The notes below the pieces were generated by a model, which searched no databases, was not told where the DNA came from, and saw only the letters and a list, made by a program, of their open reading frames with translations. This document shows, in pieces, positions 1 to 5,824 of a stretch of DNA of 6,632 nt. Position 1 is the stretch's first letter; every line of letters begins with the position of its first letter. A program made the position numbers and the translations under genes. Location: contig JADFWK010000131.1 of NCBI GenBank assembly GCA_015223015.1, positions 1-6,632 on the forward strand, written 5' to 3'. Source of the DNA: Pseudomonadota bacterium. Lineage in GTDB: Bacteria; Desulfobacterota; DSM-4660; Desulfatiglandales; B25-G16.

Positions 1-1563
1 ATCGAGCAGGCAGATTGTATATTTGTCGTTGGTACCAACTTGCAGGAAACATATCCCATCATTGCACGCAGGGTCATAAGGGCAAAGCGCAAAGGAGCCA
101 GGGTAATCGTTGTGGACCCGAGAAGGACCATAACTGCGAGAAACCTCGCAGATCTATACTTGCAGATCTATCCTGCTACTGACAACGCCTTGGTAAATGG
201 CATGATGCGGATCATCATAGATGAGGGGCTTGAGGATAAAGCATTTATAGAGAGAAGAACCACGGGGCTTGATGAGCTCGGAAATTATTTAACCACCCTG
301 GATCTCAAGGAGATCGAAAGAATCACAGACATCCCCATCGAGATGATCAAAGAGGCGGCACTAACCTATGCTAAGGCAGAGAATGCATGCATCCTGTACA
401 ATTCCGGTATTGCACAGCATGCTGCTGGCATAGAGAATATCAGAGCGCTTGCCGACCTGGCACTTTTGACTGGGAACTATGGAAAGCCGGGCACAGGGGT
501 AAATCCTCTAAGAGGTCATGCAAATGGAGAGGGATTTGGCGATATGGGTCCCCTTCCCGTTTTCTACCCTGGATTTCAGAAGGTCAGTGAGGAAACAGCC
601 AGGCGCTTTGAGGATATTTGGGGGGTGAAAGACCTCCCTTCAACGCCAGGCATGACTTACATGGACATGGTGGAAAAGTGTAAGGCCCTGTATATTGTGG
701 GCACAAACCCCATGCTTTCAGCCCCTGACACAAACAGCGTGCGAAAGGCTTTGCAAAATAAGGATCTTGTGGTGGTTCAGGACATATTTATGACCGAAAC
801 CGCAGAATTGGCAGACATTGTGCTACCGACAGCGACCTTCATGGAGAAGGATGGAACCATCACTGGGGTAGATAGAAGAGTACAGAGGATGAACAAGGCC
901 GTCAAGCCTGCTGGTGATACAAGGCCGGACTGGGTGATATTCTGTGAGCTGGCCAAGATGATGGGCTTTGAGGAGAAATTTAGTTTTAGTAGTCCGGCCG
1001 AGATATTTGAGGAGATCAGGAAATGTGTACCCCAATACAGGGGCATCACCTATGAGAGGCTAAAAAGTGCAGGCGGCATCCAATGGCCATGCCCCACTGA
1101 GGATCATCCGGGGACAGAGGTGATGTTTGCGGAAAAGTTTACCACCCCGGACGGCCTTGGGCATTTCCAGGTTGCAGAGTATAAACCCCCTTTAGAATTG
1201 CCCGATGAGGAATATCCTTATGTATTTACTAATGGGAGGGTTGTATTCCATTTCCACTCAGGGACCATGACCAGACGAACCAAGAGGCTGAACGACGAAT
1301 TGACGCATGGATTCGTTGAGATAAGTCTCCAGGATGCCCAGGCGTTGGCTATAGAAGATGGTGATGAGATCCTACTAAAATCAAGGAGAGGGGAGATAAA
1401 GACTTTGGCTAGGGTAACGGACGACATAAGAAAGGGGTTGATATTCATGCCCTGGCATTTTTCGGAATGTGCCCCCAATGTTTTGACTGGGCCCTCTGCA
1501 GGACCACCCTCGAAGATGCCGGAATTCAAGTTCTGTGCAGTGAAAGTAGAGAAGGTACAATGA
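1..1563 (+). CDS. fdhA: Formate dehydrogenase alpha subunit, molybdopterin-binding (5' end cut by window edge)
   Basis: Catalytic subunit of a cytoplasmic formate dehydrogenase, which oxidises formate to CO2 (or the reverse) at a Mo/W-bis-pterin centre. The frame is open from base 1 with no start, so 520 residues are visible; compared with family members of roughly 680-715 residues, about 160 N-terminal residues are missing. They would hold the N-terminal [4Fe-4S] cysteines and the catalytic selenocysteine/cysteine, which by alignment from memory with E. coli FdhF lies some 20-25 codons before the left edge. Visible hallmarks are IFVVGTN near residue 8, VVDPRRT near 35, the NPLRGHANGEG motif with the conserved active-site arginine at bases 511-513, and VQDIFMTETAELADIVLP near 260. 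The C-terminal pterin-dinucleotide domain runs from about residue 400, with HSGTMTRR and the ending EFKFCAVKVE. The stop is followed after one base by fdhB, so the two are co-translated. Whether the active site uses Sec or Cys cannot be told here. Family identity is very secure. Confidence 0.95.
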   Translation: MEQADCIFVVGTNLQETYPIIARRVIRAKRKGARVIVVDPRRTITARNLADLYLQIYPATDNALVNGMMRIIIDEGLEDKAFIERRTTGLDELGNYLTTLDLKEIERITDIPIEMIKEAALTYAKAENACILYNSGIAQHAAGIENIRALADLALLTGNYGKPGTGVNPLRGHANGEGFGDMGPLPVFYPGFQKVSEETARRFEDIWGVKDLPSTPGMTYMDMVEKCKALYIVGTNPMLSAPDTNSVRKALQNKDLVVVQDIFMTETAELADIVLPTATFMEKDGTITGVDRRVQRMNKAVKPAGDTRPDWVIFCELAKMMGFEEKFSFSSPAEIFEEIRKCVPQYRGITYERLKSAGGIQWPCPTEDHPGTEVMFAEKFTTPDGLGHFQVAEYKPPLELPDEEYPYVFTNGRVVFHFHSGTMTRRTKRLNDELTHGFVEISLQDAQALAIEDGDEILLKSRRGEIKTLARVTDDIRKGLIFMPWHFSECAPNVLTGPSAGPPSKMPEFKFCAVKVEKVQ

Positions 1564-1564
1564 T

Positions 1565-2797
1565 ATGAAAGGTGATCTGTATCTGGCCTGGTCTTCTGAT
1601 GAGGAGATTCACAAAAAGGGAGATAGCGGCGGTGCGGTAACATCTTTGCTCAAGTTTGCCCTTGAGAGCGGGATGGTGGATGCCGTATTGGCGGTTAAGA
1701 AGAGAAACGGAAATAGGTATGACGGGGTTTTATCTTTATTGACTGATCCCGATGAAGTCATCGAGGCTGCCGGGACCTTGCATTGTGCGCCCGTAAACGT
1801 GGCCAAAGTGGTAAAAGAATATTTAGATGGTGCGAAAGGCATGAAAATGGCGGTCACCTGCAAGCCCTGTGATGCCCGTGCTATCATAGAATTGGCCAAG
1901 AGGGGGCAAATCAATATTAAAAATCTGATCTTAATAGGATTGAACTGCACCGGAACATTGTTGCCTGCGCTTGCCAGAACGATGATAAAAGAGGAATACG
2001 AAGTTGACCCTGATGATGTGGTCAGGGAAGATATTGATGACGGGAAATTTATCATCACACTCGGGGATGGAACCAAAAAAGAAAGACATTTGAATGAGCT
2101 TGAGGAAAAGGGATACGGAAGAAGAGAGAATTGCAGGAGATGTGCCATCAACATCCCCAGGATGGCTGACATAGCCTGCGGCAAGTGGGGTACAAAAGGC
2201 AAAAAGGCGACCTTTATAGAAATCTGCTCCCAAACGGGTTCTGAACTCATGGAAAGGGCCATAGGGGCCGGGGCTCTGATGGTTGAACCACCCGATGAGA
2301 AATCCATAAAAGAGAGAGAAAAAAAAGATAAAGATGGTATTGAGTTGGCAAAGGCATGGGAAAAAGGGGATCTGGATGTACTGAGATGGCTTCCTTATGA
2401 GGATAGGTTGAAATATTGGTTAAGATATTTTGACCGGTGCATAAAGTGCTTTGGCTGCAGAGATGTATGCCCCATATGTTACTGTCAGGACTGCTACCTT
2501 GAGCCGGCAAGAGGTTTTGTGCACGGGGGACAAACACCACCGCATGTGATGTTTCCTTTGGTCAGACTGGCACACGTTGCAGATTCGTGTATCAACTGTG
2601 GCCAGTGCCAGGATGTATGTCCCATGGAGATTCCATTGACCAAACTTTACCATATGCTGAACAGGGAACTTAGCTCAATGTTTGATTATATACCAGGGAT
2701 GGATGTCAGTGACTATCCGCCACTGACCACCGTCACTGATGAGGAACTTGCCATTGATGATGTCAATGTTTTCAAGAAAAATTCGGTTTCTCAATAA
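1565..2797 (+). CDS. fdhB: Formate dehydrogenase beta subunit, FrhB/FdhB family iron-sulfur flavoprotein
   Basis: Electron-transfer partner of FdhA: it takes electrons through Fe-S clusters to a flavin and on to F420 in methanogens; the acceptor here is unknown. The 410 residues match the methanogen FdhB layout. The N-terminal FrhB domain has SGGAVTSLL (21-29), TLHCAP (C74) and TCKPCDA (C99, C102). The middle FrhB C-domain has ENCRRC (C190, C193) followed by ADIACGKWG (C205), likely ligands of the FrhB-type cluster. A lysine/glutamate-rich linker (about 247-275) leads to two ferredoxin motifs: C282, C285, C288, C292 and C332, C335, C338, C342. Three further cysteines (C295, C297, C300) follow the first motif. 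There is no signal peptide or membrane segment, so the protein should be cytoplasmic. The start at 1565 is supported by GAAGGT at 1551-1556, 8 bases upstream. The gene lies 1 base after fdhA and 18 bases before the CBS gene, which points to one operon. Homologues also serve other oxidoreductases, but the fdhA neighbour decides the name. Confidence 0.92.
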   Translation: MKGDLYLAWSSDEEIHKKGDSGGAVTSLLKFALESGMVDAVLAVKKRNGNRYDGVLSLLTDPDEVIEAAGTLHCAPVNVAKVVKEYLDGAKGMKMAVTCKPCDARAIIELAKRGQINIKNLILIGLNCTGTLLPALARTMIKEEYEVDPDDVVREDIDDGKFIITLGDGTKKERHLNELEEKGYGRRENCRRCAINIPRMADIACGKWGTKGKKATFIEICSQTGSELMERAIGAGALMVEPPDEKSIKEREKKDKDGIELAKAWEKGDLDVLRWLPYEDRLKYWLRYFDRCIKCFGCRDVCPICYCQDCYLEPARGFVHGGQTPPHVMFPLVRLAHVADSCINCGQCQDVCPMEIPLTKLYHMLNRELSSMFDYIPGMDVSDYPPLTTVTDEELAIDDVNVFKKNSVSQ

Positions 2798-2815
2798 CAA
2801 AGGGGAAAATGATAG

Positions 2816-3262
2816 ATGAAAGTAAAGGAGATCATGAAAAGTCCTGTTGTTACGGTTAATAAAGATGCAACCGTAAAGGAGTGTGGCGATTTATTGGAAA
2901 AGCACGGCATTAACGGTGCCCCTGTAGTGGATGATGACCGTGTTGTGGGATTAATCACCAGAGCCGATATATTCAGATCTGTTCTGCCCAGGTATCCGGA
3001 GATATTTAAGGATGAGAGTCATCTCATGGATTTTCACTATATCGAGGAAAGGATTAAGAAGGTTACAAAAATCGAGGTCAGTGAGCTTATGGGATCTCCA
3101 GCCATGACTCTGGATCAGGGGGCCCCTATTGTAAAAGCGGGTTCGATCATGATATTGAGAAAAATTAAGCAGATGCCCGTTACGAAGGATGACAAACTGG
3201 TAGGCATTGTAGCCCTTGAAGACATCTTCAGGTATCTAATGGAAATGGCGGCTAAGAGCTAA
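2816..3262 (+). CDS. Two-CBS-domain protein, probable regulatory/sensor protein of the fdh operon
   Basis: A 148-residue stand-alone Bateman module. CBS1 covers about residues 1-57 (VKEIMKSPVVTVNKDATV, then GAPVVDDDRVVGLITRADIFR). CBS2 covers about 88-145 (VSELMGSPAMTL, then MPVTKDDKLVGIVALEDIFRYL). A charged linker of about 30 residues separates them. No catalytic, DNA-binding or membrane domain is attached. CBS pairs commonly bind AMP, ATP or S-adenosylmethionine, so a role in tuning formate metabolism to energy state is a reasonable inference but is not shown. A ribosome site AAAGGGGA at 2799-2806 sits about 9 bases before the ATG. An earlier ATG at 2808 is in another frame. The 18-base gap after fdhB implies co-transcription. 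The domain call is very secure; the physiological role is open. Confidence 0.9.
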   Translation: MKVKEIMKSPVVTVNKDATVKECGDLLEKHGINGAPVVDDDRVVGLITRADIFRSVLPRYPEIFKDESHLMDFHYIEERIKKVTKIEVSELMGSPAMTLDQGAPIVKAGSIMILRKIKQMPVTKDDKLVGIVALEDIFRYLMEMAAKS

Positions 3263-3290
3263 AGGCAGTTATGACGCTTCTGTAGAACCG

Positions 3291-3316
3291 GAGGCTTGAT
3301 ACCTGTGAGCAGCCTC
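3291..3316 (+). other. Stem-loop downstream of the fdh-CBS operon (first of three)
   Basis: GAGGCT at 3291-3296 is complementary to AGCCTC at 3311-3316, with a 14-base loop. No U-run follows, so on its own it is not a terminator. It is listed because it is the first of three consecutive hairpins within 116 bases of the region after the CBS gene. Confidence 0.35.
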
Positions 3317-3344
3317 ATTACTCGACTTCTTTCTGATGTAACCG

Positions 3345-3383
3345 TGTTGTTGCCCAAATCTGTTTTCGCTTTGGGCAACAGCA
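3345..3383. other. Strong stem-loop in the 3' region after the CBS gene
   Basis: TGTTGCCCAAA (3348-3358) pairs perfectly over 11 bp with TTTGGGCAACA (3370-3380) around an 11-base loop. It can be extended by a U-G, a G-C and a U-A pair to 3345/3383. No U-tract follows directly. It may be a 3'-end stabilising hairpin, part of a structured RNA, or the inverted ends of a small remnant. Its right foot overlaps the left foot of the next hairpin, so the two could be mutually exclusive. Confidence 0.5.
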
Positions 3384-3406
3384 GGAAGCAACTTCTCCTG
3401 CCTTTT
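3381..3406 (+). terminator. Probable intrinsic terminator of the fdhA-fdhB-CBS operon
   Basis: GCAGG (3381-3385) pairs with CCTGC (3397-3401). Inner AAG/CTT pairs extend the stem, with a 2-base bulge and a CAA loop. The stem is followed by C and TTTT (3403-3406). The U-run is short, so termination would be modest. It lies about 120 bases after the CBS stop. Confidence 0.4.
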
Positions 3407-3511
3407 ACGGCATACCGGAAGAATTAGGCCAGCCTTAAGAAGATATACGAAGCTGATCCTGTCATCTGCCAAAATATCAGGCGCGAAATTGCGGTAGGAT
3501 CTTGAATCTGG

Positions 3512-3712
3512 ATGAAGCTCGTTTTCGTTTGTCCCGAAAACCATAAGACCTTTGAAACCGATGACTTTAAAGTCATTGAGGACAAAGGGGTCAAGATTGA
3601 TGACTCCGGCAATAAGATCTGGGACGCAAAGGTTGAGCTTACTGTAACCTGTCCTTTTTGCGGCAGAAGACACGTTTTTGATGTCAGTGAACTTCCGTGC
3701 CCTTTTGCTTGA
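3512..3712 (+). CDS. Small cysteine-rich (zinc-ribbon-like) hypothetical protein, 66 aa
   Basis: The function is unknown. The 66 residues carry a likely metal-binding set: C7 and H11 near the N-terminus, CPFCGRRH (C47, C50, H54), and C63 in the terminal LPCPFA. This suggests a zinc ribbon joining both ends. The body (FETDDFKVIEDKGV, then AKVEL) alternates polar and hydrophobic residues like a small beta fold. It resembles short uncharacterised proteins I recall from anaerobic deltaproteobacteria, but that is memory, not a search. The start is fixed: an in-frame TGA lies at 3503-3505, three codons upstream, and ATG 3512 is the first start after it. The ribosome site is weak (TAGGAT about 12 bases upstream). 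It stands alone, 249 bases after the CBS gene, and is probably transcribed separately. A 196-codon open frame runs antisense across it (3859 down to 3269); I favour this strand because of the ordered Cys/His pairs. Confidence 0.65.
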   Translation: MKLVFVCPENHKTFETDDFKVIEDKGVKIDDSGNKIWDAKVELTVTCPFCGRRHVFDVSELPCPFA

Positions 3713-3735
3713 TTTATGGTGTGGTTCAAAGCATA

Positions 3736-3764
3736 AGAAAAGCCCTCCCGAAGCACCATGGGGC
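3736..3764 (-). terminator. Weak possible terminator on the minus strand
   Basis: Read on the minus strand, GCCCC and GAGGGC form a short stem with one bulged A around a 14-base loop, followed by TTTTCTT. It would end transcription coming from the truncated cupin frame and the lipoprotein genes to the right. The stem is only 4-5 bp, so this is tentative. Confidence 0.25.
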
Positions 3765-3778
3765 ACCTTAGCAGCCTC

Positions 3779-3859
3779 CTTCTCTCCATCAACCAGCGTC
3801 TTCTGTTCGATTCCTCTCAGCGTCAGGGCGTATCCATTTTGGCTGTGCTTTTGGAACAT
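3779..3859 (-). pseudogene. Truncated 5' end of a cupin-domain protein gene
   Basis: The first 27 codons read MFQKHSQNGY...IEQKTLVDGEK. From memory this matches the N-terminus of small cupin proteins, which run on as a conserved metal-binding beta-barrel with a HxHPYEQ-type motif. Here the likeness stops after GEK: no His-rich cupin motif follows in any minus-strand frame that I can see. The frame itself stays open to 3269 (196 codons in all), running antisense through the small Cys-rich gene with sequence I cannot assign to any family. A good ribosome site, AAAGGAG at 3866-3872 (plus-strand coordinates), lies 6 bases before the ATG, so the start looks functional. The simplest reading is a deletion or rearrangement that removed the rest of the gene. 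The alternative is a genuine 196-residue protein of unknown type, or chance likeness over 27 residues. Confidence 0.45.
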
Positions 3860-3865
3860 AACCGA

Positions 3866-3872
3866 CTCCTTT
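3866..3872 (-). promoter_or_regulatory. Ribosome binding site of the truncated cupin frame
   Basis: On the minus strand this reads AAAGGAG, 6 bases before the ATG at 3859. It is a near-consensus site and argues that this ATG once was, or still is, a real start. Confidence 0.55.
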
Positions 3873-3957
3873 ATTCCATCGTTTCTTTCTTGGGATTGCA
3901 GCCAAGCTAATAAAGTGCTGTAATGTCAAAAGGTTGTAGGGTTCCCGAGATGTATAA

Positions 3958-4491
3958 TTACCGCACTTCTTGAGCGACGATCATCAACGTGATTTTCTGA
4001 ACGACTGCTTTCCCGTTCTGCCTGATAACCAACAGGATACCGTTTTCACCTGTTGGAAGGATGCCAGGGTATATGGTTGATTCGGTTGTCTCTACACCTG
4101 GATCTCTGAGGGGGGGGCGTGCCAACATCGTAAAAGGCGAAATGACTTTTGAAAACGGAACTCCGGCAAGAATGGTATCGGGTGGTATTGTTGAGTTTCT
4201 TATATCCTCAGGCTTAATGCCTTTAAACACAAATCCGCCCCGAGTGCGGCCATTGTGAATATAGCGTGTCTTATTCCAGTCAATTTCAAAATTCTTACGC
4301 GTTCTGTTGGTGACACTAAGGCGAAACGAAACGAAAAATTTATGGCCATTAGTTAGTGGCTCTAAATGGGCCTCATAATACTCATTTTCAGCATTTTGAA
4401 CTGTAGGAGTACTTTTCCAAACCGTTGATGCGACACATCCTGTGAAAACAAATAGGATAAAGATGATACTTAATGCCACCTTTTTTCCCAT
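3958..4491 (-). CDS. Hypothetical lipoprotein, 177 aa
   Basis: Exported lipid-anchored protein of unknown function. The N-terminus MGKKVALSIIFILFVFTGC is a lipoprotein signal peptide, with K3-K4, a hydrophobic stretch, and a lipobox ending at C19 (phenylalanine at -3 is unusual but allowed). Mature residues 20-177 show a beta-rich domain: FVSFRLSVTNRTRKNFEIDW, NGRTRGGFVFKGI, PPDTILAG, then ILPTGENGILLVIRQNGK. The pattern recalls small immunoglobulin-like lipoproteins in which a conserved polar strand is followed by an IPP turn. I recall similar uncharacterised proteins in sulfate reducers but cannot name a family. The start at 4491 is chosen over an in-frame TTG at 4584 because GGGAGGTG lies just upstream and the signal peptide begins there. 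The coding strand contains a run of eight C (near 4110-4117). The gene follows the ion-channel gene in the same direction, 217 bases away. Confidence 0.8.
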   Translation of the reverse strand: MGKKVALSIIFILFVFTGCVASTVWKSTPTVQNAENEYYEAHLEPLTNGHKFFVSFRLSVTNRTRKNFEIDWNKTRYIHNGRTRGGFVFKGIKPEDIRNSTIPPDTILAGVPFSKVISPFTMLARPPLRDPGVETTESTIYPGILPTGENGILLVIRQNGKAVVQKITLMIVAQEVR

Positions 4492-4495
4492 GGGC

Positions 4496-4503
4496 CACCT
4501 CCC
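4496..4503 (-). promoter_or_regulatory. Strong ribosome binding site deciding the lipoprotein start
   Basis: On the minus strand this reads GGGAGGTG, 4 bases before the ATG at 4491 (the GGAGG core is 6 bases away). It fixes the start at the signal peptide rather than at the upstream in-frame TTG. Confidence 0.7.
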
Positions 4504-4584
4504 TGGCAGTATAATTTGTGAATAATGATTACCCTGGCTTTCCTCATTTTGCTCATCCTTTTCTTTCACACCTTGAGCCTTCAA

Positions 4585-4692
4585 TTACAATCGCTCGCTT
4601 ATGCCGATCAATGCCATCATTTCCCCGGGTGTCATGCCCTTTCGACTTTGCGCATTCATTTTTTGTTCCAATCCTTTCAGCGACCCTGTCAT
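4585..4692 (-). CDS. Doubtful 35-codon ORF between channel and lipoprotein genes
   Basis: The frame starts MTGSLKGLEQK and ends MMALIGISERL. It begins 16 bases after the channel stop and ends before the lipoprotein gene. The composition looks protein-like (a short amphipathic helix), but there is no clear ribosome site at 4692. An internal ATG preceded by AGGATTGGA would give only 24 residues. I do not recognise it. It may be a small real protein, a remnant, or chance. Confidence 0.2.
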   Translation of the reverse strand: MTGSLKGLEQKMNAQSRKGMTPGEMMALIGISERL

Positions 4693-4708
4693 AAGCAACA
4701 AGAACGGG

Positions 4709-5764
4709 TTAAAGCCACAGGCTAGCCAAGGCAACAACAGCGAAGAGGACCGGGTAGATGACGCGGGCCCAGCGGTCGATCGTTCTCGAAAGCGAGCGGT
4801 TACCTCCTCTGGCCAGCTTGCTGGTCTGGATCGCTTCGCCAAAGGCCGCGAACACGAGCAGAGTCGAGCCCAACACAAACTGGTCAACTCGCGTGAGGTA
4901 TGACACCCGCGGCAGAAGGTACCCTAGGCTGAACAGGAATGCTATCAGTGTGAATACTGAGGCGGTGGCAACGGCAATCTGTGGTCCCAGCTCTGTGGGA
5001 TCGATCCAGAACACGCTTCCTGCCATGAAGACAATTAACGTCAAAGGAACCAGTATCTTCCACATGTAGAAGCCAACATGGCGCTGAGCCACGAGCTGGT
5101 GGTTGAGGCAAGAAAGGCTGCGGTCCTGGGGAGCGAAGTGCTCGGTAGTGACCTGGGCCTCGCCCAGTTCGACAGACCATCCGGCCACGGAGAACGTCTC
5201 GACCCGACCCGTTCTGTGTTCGTCTATGACAAACGCAACCTGGTCAGGGCCGTAGCGGAACGAGGCGACGTTGATCGGCAGTACCTGGTTATCGAAGGGA
5301 AAATTCCTGAGATCGACGGGGGAGGACAGATCGCCGTAGAACCGTTGCCTGTAGATGACGTTGCCCTTGTCGTCGACTTGGACGATGTCCTCGAAATACT
5401 TCTTGAGGTTTCGCTGATTAATAATGCCGACCTGAGGATGCCAGATCTCAGCAAGCCGGGGGCGGCACTCAGCCAGGAAATTACCAAGGGCCTCTGCTGA
5501 GAGCCTCGCGTCGTGCCACCGCAGGTTACAATAGAAGTCAGCAGTAAAGCTCTGCCTGACGTCATCGACCCCTGTTACGTCGATCATGTAGATCCCGACC
5601 GCTACCTTCGTGGGGATGCCCTCGGGATCTGGGCGCGTAGTCGCGACGCTACGCGGTATTGTGCAACTGTGTTCAGTCGCTTTGTCGAGGAGCGTCTCGG
5701 CGGCCGAGGCAGTTGTTGCGAGCGCGAGCAGGAGGAGACCGGCACAGAGGCATGGCCATTTCAT
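4709..5764 (-). CDS. Prokaryotic pentameric ligand-gated ion channel (Cys-loop receptor family, GLIC/ELIC-like)
   Basis: Homologue of nicotinic/glycine receptors; five subunits form a ligand-opened membrane pore. From the start at 5764 it has 351 residues. A Sec signal peptide (1-21, MKWPCLCAG...TASA, cleavage before AE) precedes a beta-sandwich extracellular domain (about 22-230) with GIYMIDVTGVDD (57-68), FYCNLRWHDARL, EIWHPQ, and the family signature FPFD (155-158). The two cysteines of the eukaryotic Cys-loop are absent, as is usual in prokaryotes. M1 is about 232-253 (FYMWKILVPL, SVFWIDP), M2 about 258-284 (ELGPQIAVATASVF), M3 about 294-314 and M4 about 331-351, ending ALASLWL. There is no M3-M4 cytoplasmic domain, also typical. 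The frame could extend to 5881, but the signal peptide and the change in base composition favour 5764 (or 5773). It is more G+C rich than its neighbours, which suggests transfer. The ligand cannot be read from sequence. Confidence 0.93.
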   Translation of the reverse strand: MKWPCLCAGLLLLALATTASAAETLLDKATEHSCTIPRSVATTRPDPEGIPTKVAVGIYMIDVTGVDDVRQSFTADFYCNLRWHDARLSAEALGNFLAECRPRLAEIWHPQVGIINQRNLKKYFEDIVQVDDKGNVIYRQRFYGDLSSPVDLRNFPFDNQVLPINVASFRYGPDQVAFVIDEHRTGRVETFSVAGWSVELGEAQVTTEHFAPQDRSLSCLNHQLVAQRHVGFYMWKILVPLTLIVFMAGSVFWIDPTELGPQIAVATASVFTLIAFLFSLGYLLPRVSYLTRVDQFVLGSTLLVFAAFGEAIQTSKLARGGNRSLSRTIDRWARVIYPVLFAVVALASLWL

Positions 5765-5795
5765 GAGTACCATTCTTCTACTTACTATCCCAAAG

Positions 5796-5824
5796 ATAAT
5801 CTGCGCGATTCCCATGGCGATCAA
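5796..5824 (-). promoter_or_regulatory. Candidate sigma-70 promoter for the ion-channel gene
   Basis: On the minus strand TTGATC (5819-5824) and GATTAT (5796-5801) are separated by exactly 17 bases, and each matches 4 of 6 consensus bases. Initiation would fall near 5789, leaving a leader of about 25 bases before ATG 5764. It would also exclude starts at 5881, 5863 and 5815. Chance matches of this quality are common. Confidence 0.25.

Noticed and set aside
387..590. Plus-strand 67-codon frame within fdhA
   Set aside because: Out-of-frame shadow inside a strongly conserved gene.
1609..2307. Long minus-strand open frame opposite fdhB
   Set aside because: Shadow of fdhB; serine/proline-rich with no domain, while the plus strand has a complete conserved protein.
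3270..3420. Integron attC site or tRNA in the stem-loop region
   Set aside because: No RYYYAAC/GTTRRRY core pair and no cloverleaf or T-loop consensus could be found.
3561..3576. Perfect 16-base palindrome ATGACTTTAAAGTCAT, with its 12-base core GACTTTAAAGTC repeated at about 6519-6530
   Set aside because: Both copies sit in coding sequence and both encode the peptide D-F-K-V (on opposite strands), so codon choice explains the match.
3678..3923. Plus-strand 81-codon frame overlapping the end of the small Cys-rich gene
   Set aside because: No ribosome site, composition rich in W/C/S/P, and it is antisense to the cupin-like frame; no sign of a real protein.
3924..3929. TTGACA on the minus strand upstream of the cupin-like frame
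   Set aside because: No acceptable -10 hexamer at 16-18 bases (CTTGGC there), so not called as a promoter.
5078..5500. Plus-strand 140-codon open frame
   Set aside because: Antisense shadow of the ion-channel gene; its length follows from the high G+C of that gene.
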